Under the pieces are notes generated by a model that worked only from the letters and a program-made list of their open reading frames with translations, ran no database searches and was not told the origin of the DNA. Shown one piece after another: positions 1 to 11,684 of a DNA stretch of 64,000 nt (position 1 is its first letter; each line of letters opens with the position of its first letter). A program made the translations under genes and the position numbers. The stretch lies in contig NC_134018.1 in assembly GCF_040712315.1 (NCBI RefSeq), positions 47,989,335 through 48,053,334 on the forward strand, read 5' to 3'. This DNA is from Castanea sativa. Its lineage: Eukaryota > Streptophyta > Magnoliopsida > Fagales > Fagaceae.

Positions 1-1789
1 GGTAAAACTTCACCAAGTGAATTTAAGATCATCACTTCCGAGAATCCACTATTATCAAAACAAGCGGTTACAAGTAAAAGGAATCTCAGTACCTAATACC
101 AACCTACAGTTGAACCCTTACCCCAATACTCAATTGGACTTGCATTGTAGCGGTAATCTCTCCTTTCAATGCACGAATCTCAGTATGTGACTAACCAATG
201 ATGCACGGATCCTAGTACGTGACTAACACACCAACTTGAGGAAGATGTTGGCTGCAAAGTTCTTCAGTTGATTGACATGAAGATCAAGAAACTCGGTTAC
301 AAAACCCTTGGCGCAAAGACGCAATAGTTTCTATAAAAAGAATGATGAATTAGGGCAATGTCTATCTTCGGTCACAATATGCATGCAGGGATTCAACAAA
401 ATCTTTTGCAATACTAAGACGACCCTTAAAATAATCTTTATATATGTCTAGGGTTGTGAGAAAAGAAACCCTACACAAATACACTTGGATATGCGTGTAA
501 TCAGATTTGAAAATTCTGATTTCGTAATTCTCGACAGATACAACTTCTGTTGAGATGTTGTCGAGTTTCAATATTAAATCTCGATAGTGTTAGGACATAT
601 GTGATTCATTTTAGGAACATATGTCATAATGTATTGACTAATCCTTTGACAAAATGCATTTTACTTGTAATTGGGTAGATCTAAGATGTGTTTAATACTT
701 CAAGTTCAAGTGTTAAAGCCATGCAAGTTTGTCCAAGAATCAAGTGATGAAGTGCTGGATTTTAAATCTCGGTAGGCTAGCTCGACAGCTAGTTTCTATC
801 GAGATTTAAAAAGCTATCTAAGCCCGAAACTCGACAACTACTCGACAGATAGGGTATCTATTGAGAATTATGAAAATTAGATTTTCAGTTCTGATTTCAT
901 TCCAATCCGTGAGTACGTGTTTGGGATTTCTTTTCTTACAACCCTAAACATATATAAGGATTATTTTAAGGGCTGTTACAGAGAACACAATTGCATAAGT
1001 GTGAAGCAAAGTGTTGTTCATGTAAATTATGATCGAAAACCTAGTTTGCCCTAGTTCTTCTTGAAGAAACTGCTGTGTTTGTACACCGTAGGGTTTTGTG
1101 ACCAAGAAACTTCGTGATCTTCATCATGTGATGAGTTGAAGAACTTTACAGCCAACATCCTTCTCAAGTTGGTGATCAAGTCGTGTACTGGGATCCGTGC
1201 ATCTATTGGTTAGTCACGTACTAGGAGTCGTGCATTAAAAGGAGAAATTGTCACTACAGAACAAGTCTAATTGGGTATCGGGGTAAGTGTTCAACTGTAG
1301 GTTGGTATAAGGTACTGAGATTCCTTTACTTGTAACTGCTTGTTGTGATAATAGTGAATGCTCGGGAGTGGTGACCTTAAAATCACCTAATGCGATTTTT
1401 GTCTTGGAGGTTTTCCCCGTTCGAAAACAAATTACCTTGTCAAATTTATTTTCTGCTACATTTTATTTTAGTTAGTGATCTGTTTGTGTTGCCACGTAAA
1501 TTGCATGTTAATTTGATTAATTAATAAACTTGACTAATTAATTAATTAATTTATTACAAGAGGTCAATACATTCTTGGCCTATCAAATAGATAGGCTTCT
1601 GTCGAGACATCTGTCGAGTTTTAATGAACAACACTTGTTCACTTGTTTCTTGAACAGGCTTGCATGGCTTTAACACTTGACTTGAACAACATGTTTCTTG
1701 AAGTCTTAAACCATCCTAGATCTACCCAATTACAAGTAAAATGCGTTTTGTTAAAAGATTAGCCAATTACATCAATAATGTCCCTAACA
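1..1789 (-). mobile_element. Solo LTR of copia family B, interrupted by a second LTR
   Basis: 1-587 and 1591-1789 together read on the minus strand as one LTR of the family whose clean copies lie at 2561-3508 and 50053-51013. The left end lies outside the window. It shows the family's repeated CTCGACAGATA-type motifs and ends at 1789 in CCTAACA, the complement of the TGTTAGG start. The two pieces are collinear with 3270-3330, and the block 588-1585 is inserted between them. No internal retrotransposon sequence is attached. Confidence 0.75.
588..1585 (+). mobile_element. Nested solo LTR, copia family B
   Basis: A 998-bp LTR starting TGTTAGGACATATG and ending CTATCA. It is flanked by GATAG (583-587) and AATAG (1586-1590), a 5-bp target duplication with one mismatch. 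Removing it restores a collinear minus-strand LTR, so it is the younger insertion. No primer-binding site follows, so it is a solo LTR formed by LTR-LTR recombination. Confidence 0.8.
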
Positions 1790-2560
1790 TAATTACTGAA
1801 TTATATTGTAGATATGACATCACAAAAACTACAAATCTAGAAAATTTAAAAAATGAATGGATGTAATAGTGATTTTCTCACGTATGTGTGAGTCATATTT
1901 ATGGATCTACGTTTATATAAGAGGTACTCGTCACATGAGATTCTAGCCTACAAGAATTTCAAATCACCTATTTAACTATCTTAATTGCGTCTTGCTTTCA
2001 ATGCCACATAGATTGGTCCGTGCAAAAACAAGTAAACATATGGTTGCCAATAAAACCAAGGGGAGAGAGAAAACTTAGTGCGGTATGATATATGGATTGA
2101 TAAGAAAACTTGTAGTAAAAGCACAGAACTGAAAAAAGACACCAAAGTCCAAACTGTTTGCCTTTTCCTCTTAACAACAAGCAAGAGACATGGTTTCTAA
2201 CTTTCTATTACTAGATTTATTAATACTATGAGATCTTAAGGCTTGATCCTGTTATGGTTATGACTTATGAGAGAAGAATATATTTGTTTGTGTTTGTAAA
2301 TAAGCCTTGCTTATAATGATTAGCTTTGAAGAGCGTTAGGTCTGTTGAGATTGAAGATATTTGTTTTGAAATATATACATAATATAGACTTCTAGTTTGA
2401 AATATACACATGAGATTATTGTGTTAAGGATAAAAGAAAGAAAGAAAGAAAGAAAGATGCTTGATAGGTTGTGTATGAAAGGTGTTGGCAAATGTTTTGG
2501 GCAAGTTCAAAAGGGCATCTATTTGGGCAACCTAATAACCTTAAAACATCCTATCCCTAA
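1790..2560. other. Unassigned AT-rich spacer
   Basis: No gene is recognised. It contains overlapping short minus-strand ORFs at 1981-2184 without a known domain, and an AAAG microsatellite at about 2433-2456. It separates two solo LTRs. Confidence 0.5.
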
Positions 2561-3508
2561 TGATACGCCAAAAATGTACCCTTTGGCAAATTAATTAATT
2601 AATTATTCAAGTTAATTAATTAAGTCAAAATTAACATGCAATAGTGTGGTAGCACGAATAAATCACTAACTAAGTTAAATGCAGCGGAAAATAAATTTGA
2701 CACAAGTGATTTGTTTACAGATGGGTAAAACTACCGAGGCAAAACTCTATCGGGTGAATTTAAGGTCACTACTCCCGAGAATCCATTATTATCAAAATGA
2801 GCGATTACAAGTAAAAAGAATCCTAGTACCTAATACTAACTTACAGTTGAACCCTTACCCCAATACCCAATTAGACTTGCAATGTAGCGACAATCTCTAC
2901 TTTCAATGCACGAATCCCAGTACGTGACTAACCAATGATGTACGGATCCCCGTACATTATTAACACACCAACTTGAGGAAGATGTTGGCTGCAAAGTTCT
3001 TTAGTTCATCAACATGAAGATCAAGAAGTTCCTTGGTTACAAAACCCTTGGCATAAAGACGCAGTAGTTTCTATAGAGAGAAAGATGAACTAGGGCAATT
3101 TCTCTCTTCAGTCACAATATGCGTGTATGGATACAACTAAACTTTTTGCAACACTAAGACGGCTCTTAAAATAATCCTTATATATACCTAGGGTTGTGAG
3201 AAAAGAAACCCTACACAAATACACTTGGATATGCTTGTAATCAGATATGGAAATTCTGATTTCGTTATTCTCGACAGATACAGCTTCTGTCGAGCTTCAA
3301 CATTAAATCTTGATAGATAGGCTTCTGTCGAGACGTCTGTCAAGATTTAATGAACAACACTTCTTCACTTGTTTCTTGAACAGACTTGCATGGCTTTAAC
3401 ACTTGATTTAAACAACATGTTTCTTGAAGTCTTAAACCATCCTAGATCTACCAAATTATAAGTAAAGTGCGTTTTGTCAAAAGATTAGCCAATTACATCT
3501 CTCTAACA
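2561..3508 (-). mobile_element. Solo LTR, copia family B
   Basis: A 948-bp minus-strand LTR, TGATACGCC... to ...CTCTAACA on the plus strand. It is flanked by a perfect 5-bp duplication CCTAA (2556-2560 and 3509-3513). The body is collinear with 1-587 and with the LTRs at 588, 37521 and 50053. No internal domain remains. Confidence 0.88.
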
Positions 3509-3513
3509 CCTAA

Positions 3514-3756
3514 AGTTTTAGTATAGAAAGGGATTGAAATTAAAAGAGAGAGGCACACACATAGGCAACCACATTGAAGAAACCATAGCCATTTAATTAG
3601 GGTTGGAAAAGGTTTTCCGTCTTACATGATTTATCCTATCTCTTTTTGCCCTGCATGAGTTTCCATGCCATGAAGAGGTGTCGAGGTGAAGATGTGGTTT
3701 GTTTGTTCTGTCTCGTGTATATATTTGCTTTATTTAGTATATATTTACATTTTTTA
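3514..3756. other. Unassigned spacer
   Basis: Single-copy-looking sequence between a solo LTR and the tandem array. I see no ORF of note or repeat unit here. Confidence 0.4.
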
Positions 3757-4213
3757 TAGAATACTAAGTATTTTAACACACATACACACACAAGGGGAGA
3801 GGGGAGAAGGTTTTTAAAGAAACTAACAGTAGTGTATATCTAAAAGGGTCTAACTCTTGGATACACAATACAAGTTTTAAACCTCTATAACTCACCCTCA
3901 TTTTCCAATGTGGGATTAACCCATTGTTTATTTATTTATTTTGAGAATACTAAGTATTTTAACACACACACACAAGGGGAGAGGGGAGAAGGTTTTTAAA
4001 GAAAGTAACAGTGGTGTATATCCAAAAGGGTCTAACTCTTGGATACATAGCACATAATTTAAACCTCTATAACTCACCCTCATTTTCCAATGTGAGATTA
4101 ATCCACTGTTTTTTCTTTTGAGAATACTAAGTATTTTAATACATACAGACACAAGGGGAGAAGGTTTTTAAAGAAACTAACAGTGGTGTATATCCAAAAG
4201 GGCCTAAATCTTG
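3757..4213 (+). repeat. Tandem repeat, ~178-bp unit (left part of array)
   Basis: Units begin near 3761, 3947 and 4123, each with TACTAAGTATTTTAA, a purine stretch AAGGGGAGA, a segment AAAAGGGTCTAA and CTCACCCTCATTTTCC. Spacings are 186 and 176 bp. The third unit is cut at 4213 by the copia insertion and resumes at 22609. Confidence 0.85.
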
Positions 4214-5080
4214 TGTTAGGTTCTAAGACTTTGGGGACTAATGTATTATAATTTCAATATGTAATGTGTTGGCAAACCATGATCAAAACATAGAGTCTAG
4301 GTTTAGGCTTGCTTAAAGTATGTTTAATTGTAAAATTGGAATCGAGTGATTGCAGAAATTATTGGACAAAATCTACAAGGTTCAATCGATCAAAAATTAG
4401 ATTCAATCGATCGAAACTCATGCAGATTTAATTTTCTACAGAATTTCCAATTCAGCCCAAGCCCATTTGGCGTGTAGGGTTAAGTGTTTTACTTCACATA
4501 TAAAAGGAAAAATGCTAGCTACATTTCAGAAGTCTTTTGAGTGTTGTGTGGTGAATCTTTTGTGAGATCTTGAAGTGTTTACCTTTATACACACACATAG
4601 GGTTATCAATATCAAGATTCATATCAAGAGCTTGATGATTGCTTCAGTTGCTACTTAAAGAACTTAAAGAAGATCTGAAACCTTTGAGTGAAGTCTCAAA
4701 GTCACAAGTAGGAGAACTTATGGTTGCAGCAGATCAAGGAAAGAAAAATCTGTGGACTCGGAGTTGTCACGTGGTCATGGTAGTAAGTTTTCTACACGAG
4801 ATAACAATAGGATGTTAGTGGACTAAGTCTTATTGTAAAAATTTCAATTCTTTCATAGTGGATATATTTTTACCTTGAGGATAGCTAAGTTAAATCCTCC
4901 CTAGGTTTTTTACTGGTTAGGTCTACTTGGGTTATCATATCGTTGTGTTCTTTATATTTTTGCATTATTCACATGATATGATTTATATGTGTTAACCTAG
5001 AATTGAATAATTTATCTAAGTAATCACTTGGTTAAATAACTAGGTTAAACATATTGTGTTAAGGGGTCTACAACTTTACA
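4214..5080 (+). repeat. 5' LTR of the copia element (family A)
   Basis: An 867-bp LTR, TGTTAGGTTCTAAG... to ...CAACTTTACA, followed directly by the primer-binding site. It matches 21762-22608 and the solo LTRs at 34830 and 40977. It has a pair of TCGATCGA-like palindromes around 4385-4420. Confidence 0.9.
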
Positions 5081-5097
5081 AGTGGTATCAAAGCAGG
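5081..5097 (+). promoter_or_regulatory. Primer-binding site
   Basis: AGTGGTATCAAAGCAGG directly follows the LTR. TGGTATCA-type sites complementary to the 3' end of initiator tRNA-Met are the standard plant copia primer site. Confidence 0.85.
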
Positions 5098-5138
5098 TTA
5101 GCTCTAGTGTTTAGATCCTTTGATCTAAGAGTTGATCC

Positions 5139-5696
5139 TTGACTCCTGTTGTCATGGATTATTTGAAATTCTTTTTGCTAAAAATCCAACTTATCTACTT
5201 TTGGTTTATATGGCTTGTTTCATGTGTTAAGTCTTTCCTTGAGTATCTGGATATAATTGCATGTGATGATAATTATGTGTGTTATACAACTTTAACCGCC
5301 TTAAAAGCACGTGATTCTTGTCTTTGGTATTTGGATAGTGGTTGTTCCAGGCATATGACCAGAAATAAAGCTCTATTCAAGAAACTCTTTGAAGGAAAGA
5401 TTGGGATAGTCACTTTTGGAGATGGAAGCAAATTTGTGATCAGAGGCATTGGAACTGTGGATATTCCAGGGTTGCTAGTATTTGAAGATGTCTAGTACGT
5501 TGATGGGTTGAGGGCCAACTTACTCAACATCAGTCAGATTTATGACAATGGACTAAATGTTCTATTTACCAAGTATGAATGTGAGAGACTTGATGGAGGA
5601 GGTGACTGCATGTGTATTGGTGTTAGGACAGCTGATAACTGTTATGGTATAACACCAAGTATAAGCAACAAGTATTTTAGTACAAAGATCAATTAA
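5139..5696 (+). pseudogene. Copia gag start fused to protease and GAG-pre-integrase (broken)
   Basis: The frame opens with MTPVVM, as in the gag of the minus-strand element at 48957, but passes almost at once into protease sequence, so nearly all of gag is deleted. The aspartic protease active site LDSG is at 5331-5342 inside WYLDSGCSRHMT. A TAG at 5493-5495 interrupts it, and the frame continues to a TAA at 5694-5696. It would process the polyprotein in an intact element; this copy is dead. Confidence 0.85.
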
Positions 5697-6719
5697 GTAG
5701 ATTTATGGCATCAACGGTTGGGGCATGAAAGTCACAAGCAATTAGAGAAGTTCTACAAGTGTGAAGTAGTTATTGGCTTGCCAAAATTTGAAAAGATTGA
5801 GAAGTGCATATGTGGACCATGTCAGATGGGTAAACAAGTGAAGTCCAAGCATCCATCTGTAAGTGAAATTTAAACCTCAAGACCTTTGGAGTTGTTACAT
5901 ATTGATCTCATAGGTCTTGCCAGAGTTCAGATTTTAGGTGGAAAGAAGTTTATTTTAGTTGTTGTGGATGATTTCACTAGATATACTTGGGTTGTGCTTT
6001 TGAGAGATAAGATTGAGACTCCTAAAAAGATGATACACTTGTGCAAGATATTGCAAGTTGAAAAAGGTATTGTGATAGCCAGAATTAGAAGTGATCATGG
6101 GAGAGAATTTGAGAACACAAAACTGGCGACCTTCGGCAACGATCAAGGCACTCATCAAGAGTTCTCTTCACCCAAAACACCACAACAGAATGGAATAGTG
6201 GAACGGAAGAATAGGGTTATTCAAGAGATAGCTCGTGTGATGCTAAATAACAAGAAGATGCCCAAGTTTCTTTGGGGAGAAGCAGTTAACACTAAATGCC
6301 ATACACTCAACAGAGTGTATTTCAGGCCTAATTCCAAGAAAACTCCATATGAACTCTGGAGAGGAAAGAAGCTTGTTGTCAAATATTTCAGAATATTTGG
6401 TAGTGACTGTTATGTTCTGCGTGATAGGGAGAACTTAGAAAAGTTTGATGCAAAGAGCGGGAAGGGATATTTTCTGGGGTATTCTTCCACTAGTAGAGCA
6501 TATAGAGTATACAATCTGAGAACTAAGACAGTCATGGAATCTTCAAATGTGGTGATCAATGATGAAATATCTTTAGAATCTCATTCAAAAGACACTCCTC
6601 CGGTTCAAGAAAAGACTATGGAGGTTGATGATTCTCTTCCTGAGGATTATGTTAAGAAGCATAGTGATGAAGAACTACAGTTGTTGAATGATGCTGTTGT
6701 AGAACCATTTGTTTCATAA
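5697..6719 (+). pseudogene. Copia integrase (broken)
   Basis: The zinc-binding HHCC segment is visible as LWHQRLGHE near 5700 and CICGPCQMGK near 5805. One stop follows near 5870, then a 277-residue open stretch from 5886. The DDE core is recognisable: HIDLIG near 5900, RSDHGREFE near 6090 and QQNGIVERKNR near 6185. A GKG-type C-terminal domain (KSGKGYFLGYS) follows near 6455. The family inserts retrotransposon cDNA into the genome. The frame ends at TAA 6717-6719 within the integrase-RT linker. Confidence 0.88.
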
Positions 6720-7020
6720 CCATCCACACCTATTTGTGAAATCCAACAAGAACAAAGTGAGCCTAGTTCTTCATTTGAACAAAAAGGTACCTCCACATCT
6801 TTGGTCAAAGGTCCATCTTCTAGAGTAAAACTAAATCACCCTATTACAAACATATTGGGTAGTCTGAATGATAACATGAGGTTGAGGTCTAAAGCCTTGA
6901 ATGTAATTACTCACTCATGCTATCTATCCCAATTCGAATCAAAGAAAGTAGATAAAGCACTTTCAAGATGCTGATTGGATAAATTCTATGCATGAAGAAC
7001 TTCATCAATTTGTTTAGAAT

Positions 7021-8460
7021 GATGTGTGGGAGTTAGTTCCTAGACCAAAGGGAGTGAATGTGATAGGAACCAAGTGGGTTTTTAAGAACAAGTCAGATGA
7101 ACATGGTATAGTTGTTAGAAACAAATCAAGACTTATCGCTCAAGGATGCATACAAGTAGAAGGGATTGATTTTGATGAGACTTTTGCACCTGTAGTAAGA
7201 CTAGAATCCATTAGGATACTCTTGGCCATAACTAGTCATTTGAATTTCAAGTTATGTCAAATGGATATTAAGAGTGCGTTTTTGAATGGGATGTTGCAAG
7301 AAGAGGTGTATGTTGAACAACCAAAGGGTTTTGTTGATCTTCACAGACCGGCTGATGTCTACAAGTTGAAGAGAGCACTCTATGGGTTGAAACAAGCTCC
7401 CAGGGCATGGTATGATAGGTTAACTGCCTATTTCACTGAGCATGGATTCAAAAGAGGATTTGCAGATACTACTCTCATCATACGAAAGGATAAGAATTAT
7501 TTTGTAGTAGCTCAAATTTATGTTGATGATATTGTTTTTGGTGCCACTAATGATTCTCTTGCTAAGTCTTTTGCAAATGAAATGAAGAAGATGTTTGAAA
7601 CGAGTATGGTTGGTGAACTAACTTATTTCTTGGGATTGTAGGTGAAGCAAACAGATTCTGGAATTTACATTAACCAAGCAAAGTATGCTAGAAATCTTGT
7701 CAAGAGATTTGGACTTGAAACTACTATACATGCTAGAACACCAATGGCTGCAAATGCAAAGCTAACCAATGATCCTTCAGGTGAGTCTGTTGATGTTACT
7801 CTATATAGAAGCATGATTGGTTGTCTTTTGTATTTAACTGCTAGTCGACTAGATATTGCTTTTAGTGTTGGTGTATGTTCTAGGTTTCAATCTAATCCTA
7901 AGGTTTCACATTTGAATGCTGTTAAAAGAATCATAAAATATGTTAGTGGAACTAGTGATTATGGATTGTTTTATAGCAAAGAGTCAAATATGTCTCTTGC
8001 AGGATACTCAGATGCAAATTAGGTCGGCAATGCCGATGATAGAAAAAGTACCACTGGTGGGTGTTTTTATGTAGGGGCCAATCTTGTTGCTTGGATGAGT
8101 AAAAAACAAAATTCTATCTCTCTGTCAACTGTAGAAGCGAAATATATTACACCTGGAAGTTGTTGTTCATAGCTTCTTTGGATGAAAAAGCTTTTAAGTG
8201 ATTATGGGATATCACAAGACACCATGGTTGTTTATTGTGATAATTCTAGTGCTATCGACATCTCTAAGAATCTTGTTCAACATTCTAAGACTAAGCACAT
8301 AGAGATTAGATATTACTTTATTAGCGATTGAGTTGAAAGAAAAATTGTGGCTTTTGAACATATCCCTACTGAACGTCAGAATGCTGACATCTTTACCAAA
8401 CCTCTTGATAGAAGTAAGTTCGAGACACTTCGTCAAGTGATTGGTGTGATTCTGTGTCTC
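7021..8460 (+). pseudogene. Copia reverse transcriptase and RNase H (broken)
   Basis: The RT starts near MWELVPRPKGVNVIG and shows TKWVFK, the FAPV segment near 7185, QMDIKSAFLNG and the catalytic YVDD at 7519-7530. A TAG at 7639-7641 (a likely former glutamine codon) splits it. The frame resumes to 8022, where another TAG follows SDAN. RNase H continues with in-frame stops near 8170 and 8330 and ends with the usual ADIFTKPL near 8390. Known role: cDNA synthesis and removal of the RNA strand. The stops and the lost gag make it non-functional. Confidence 0.88.
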
Positions 8461-8463
8461 TAG

Positions 8464-10450
8464 TCACCCTTAGCTCTTATGGTCCTTGTGCTTCATCTCA
8501 ATATTCTTTGTGAGCATTTTTCTTTTGCTGTTTTTTGTTTTCTTTTTGCTTTAGGATTTGCATTGCATTACATTCATGCATTTCATGATAGGTTGCTTTT
8601 GTTTTTCCAAAAAAAAAAAAGGGGAAAGGAAAAATGTGTTTTGTATCATATGTCTTGAATTTTGTAATCAAGGTTGGCCATATTATTTTTACATAACATG
8701 CTTGTGTACCTTGTTTAGCTTGGATGAGCTTATTTTACTGCACTTTGCTAGTTTTAGCTATGTAGTGCATGTTGTGTGGGAATTGTTTATAGTTTTTGAT
8801 CACATGATCTTAATTTTGAAGTCACTTGCTTTTGATTGCTAGGACTAGAACTTAATGAGAAAGGCATAAATAACAATCTCACCACTGTTTACTAGCCAAT
8901 CATGAATACCTTAGTGCATATCGTAAGATTTTGTACTCGAGAAAGTATAGCATATGCATAAAAAGAACAAAAGGTGTAGCCTCGGATTAATAATTAAATT
9001 GGTGTGTACATTATTGGGCTATAATAAAGATGACACAAATAAATAAAATTGGTGTGTACATTGTTTGACTTAAATATCAATTTAATAGTGAAATAAAATT
9101 TATGTGTACATTATGAGGAAAAATCAAAAGAAACTTACATGATTGCAAGCTTGTTTTCTAGGAGATATGAGAGTTATATGATGTAACTCCTTAGGTGATA
9201 GTCTCTTTCAAACTTATGTGATGAATGATGTAGAAATTGTGATTGATTATTATCTACTTATCACCTCACATGTATCTAAAGCTATGACTAGTTGCATACA
9301 CTACACAAGTTATTCTTTTCTAAACTTAGTACATGATTGTGTGTGAATTTTTTTTGGCCATCCAAGATTATATGCTCTTTGATTTTGATGCAAAATATGT
9401 TTCATCTTTTGAGTTTTGGGGACAAAAGTGTGAAAATCTTGTTTTTGGAAGATCTGGGTTAAATTCAAGTATTTTTGAAAATCTTTAAAACTCATAATCA
9501 TGCATTTCATTCATGAAATAAAGTGGTTTAAGTGGATTCTGCATAAAACTTGCATGGTTTTTCAAAAATTTCAAAAATCTAGATTTTCAATTGATCGAAT
9601 TTGTTTTTCGACTGATCGAAATTGCGACAAAAATTTTGGTTTGAATCTGCCTAGCTCAATTGGTGCTCAATCAATTGAATCTATTTTTCAATCGATCGAA
9701 CCCCAATTTCAACTGATCAAATTTCGAAAAGAGACTTTTTAAAAGGCTTTTGTTTTCACGTGTTCTTCATAACTTCAAAAGCTTTTCAAACCTTTTCCCT
9801 CTTCTTTTCTTCGACCGATCCAATCTAAGCTATTTTTTTCGTTTTCTTCCTCAAATTTCTCAAGGGTTTTTGTCTCTTTTACCCTTTCTTTTTCATTTTA
9901 ATCACATTTTTCATGCATTTTCCTTGAAATTTTCGAACTCATGCTTTTTGGGGTTTTTGAATTTTGGGATGTTTTTGTTCACATTTGATCATTGGCTTTT
10001 TGTCCTTAGATGATATAAACATGATCCTCATGCATTAATTTGATCAATTTTGTGATTTGGGAAAAATTTGAAATTCTAGGGCTTGAAACTTTGTGAAATT
10101 GGGGATTTTGTTCAATTGGACTTAAATTGATGAAATTGGCTTGTGAAATTGATAAATTAAGTCATTATATGATGTTTCTTGTCTAGTTTAATGCTTAATT
10201 GATCAATTTGGATTGGTTTTGAAATTCAGTATTTCAAATTTTGGGGTTTTCGGACTAAAACTCTTTGTTCAAGTCAATTGTTGGAAAATGATGAGTAATT
10301 GAACAAGTTTTTATGCATTAGAGCATGCACCATATGTTCATTCATTACATGCATCATATAGATTGATATTTATTGAGATTTTTGTGCTCTAACCCTTTCT
10401 AATGCAGTCTGCCCTTGTTTTTTTTTTTCCTTTGATTCTAATCTCTTAGC
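8464..10450 (+). other. Post-pol spacer of the copia element
   Basis: AT-rich sequence with no long conserved ORF. It is collinear with 45200-47060 in reverse in the other copia element, for instance GGATTTGCATTGCAT near 8555. It includes three GTGTACATT motifs at about 9003-9110 and TCGATCGA-like palindromes near 9590-9700. Conservation in both elements shows that it belongs to the transposon. Confidence 0.7.
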
Positions 10451-10453
10451 ATC

Positions 10454-11555
10454 ATGGTTAGGAAAACTAGAGTCAATACGAAAACCACCACTCCCTCTAC
10501 CCTTTAGTTCTAGAGTGATAAGTTCAAAAACCTTAAGTGTCAAGAAACCTATGAAAAACTGAACATTTTTAGGTCTGTGTGGGCTAAGCGTAGGTTCATT
10601 TTAGATGAGCTTGAATGGGAGATTAAAAGGAATTTTGAGAGTAGGGGTTAGTTATCTCTTTTAGATGTACAACATCCCTCTCCAGTTGCTTTGATTAGAG
10701 AGTTCTATTCGAACCTCTCTGTCCACTCTGATGATTCTAACATTTAGTTTGTGAAGAGTTGGATAAGGGGTGAAGAGTAAATCATTACTCCTAGGTAGTG
10801 GCCTTTGCTCTTGGTGTACCTTTGGTACAACAGCCCGTGTACCCTTACACCGAATCTCCTCCACTTGATGACATTATGTCTCTTCTCATTGGTACTTTCA
10901 TTAGATGAGGTACTGATCGTCGGATCATTTCTCATGAGCTTACCGAGCTCAATTACTTGTTTTTCTGGATTTCTTGTCACAGTATTTGGCCTATCTCCCA
11001 CCTTCATACTATTCCTATTGAGAGATGTGCATTTTGTACGCTCTAGTTACCGATGCTCCTATGAGTTTTCCGTCTCTTTTTATTAGCTCTCTTGTAGAGG
11101 TTCATAGGAGTAGTGCTAAATCGCATGGTTTGTTCTTTCCAGTTTTCATTCATAGGATTTTGTTAGATTTAGGTTTAGAGGATTTTCCTGCATCCGAGCC
11201 TGTTCATATCATAGCTTCTATCGGTGCCACCTTCCTTAGGCAAAGAGCGGCTCAGTTGAAAGCTAACTCTAAATGCCTTAGAGTCGAGTCTTCCACAAGT
11301 GACACATCTAGGCCTCCCACTTCTGGTGGTCCTATTGCTGAGGAGTATGTAGATCCTACTACCGTTGTTGATCCTCCACCTTCTTCCTTGAGCGACTCGT
11401 CCTTGCGGAGCATGTTGGATACAGTTATGACTGTTCAGGTGGCGCATGGACAGATTCTGTTGGATGTGCTCACTGAGCTTCAGGCTTTACGAGTTGATTT
11501 GGTGGGTGCTAGACGTTCTACTCCACCATCTCCTCCTATTAATGATGAGTCATGA
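10454..11555 (+). pseudogene. Extra ORF downstream of copia pol (putative plant transposon protein-like)
   Basis: It starts at ATG 10454 (MVRKTRVNTK), contains several in-frame stops to about 11000, and is open for 11025-11555, ending TGA 11553-11555. Recognisable blocks are SWIRGEE near 10760, ESPPLDDIMS near 10855, HTIPIERC near 11005, EVHRSSAKSHGLFFPVFIHR near 11100, PVHIIASIGATFLRQRAAQL near 11200, and a heptad-like LDVLTELQALRVDL near 11465. From memory this resembles the plant family called 'putative plant transposon protein'. Its biochemical role is unknown. The homologue at 43960-45051 is in the same post-pol position. Confidence 0.7.
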
Positions 11556-11573
11556 TTGCCCTTTGGCAATTCG

Positions 11574-11590
11574 TCACAAAAAGGGGGAGT
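11574..11590 (+). other. Polypurine stretch after the extra ORF
   Basis: AAAAAGGGGGAG is followed by a second AGGGGGAG near 11608. The same stretch lies after the extra ORF of the minus-strand element (43922-43936), several hundred bases before its true LTR-adjacent polypurine tract (43422-43433). Confidence 0.5.
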
Positions 11591-11684
11591 ACATAGACAT
11601 GGATATAGGGGGAGATTGATATAGATGTATCTCAGAGCTCTTTTTGATGTATTTTTGATGTGGCTTTGATGTTTTCATTCTTTG

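Noticed and set aside
1..1585. Apparent inverted pair of LTRs as a palindromic element
   Set aside because: The 5-bp duplication at 583-587/1586-1590 and the continuation of the outer LTR at 1591 show a simple nested insertion.
1981..2184. Minus-strand hydrophobic ORFs in two frames
   Set aside because: Short, overlapping in two frames, no family recognised and no context; treated as chance.
5081..5097. tRNA-like match
   Set aside because: It is the retrotransposon primer-binding site, complementary only to a tRNA 3' end. I saw no tRNA gene in the window.
5955..6158. Minus-strand ORF in the integrase region
   Set aside because: Shadow of the integrase coding strand.
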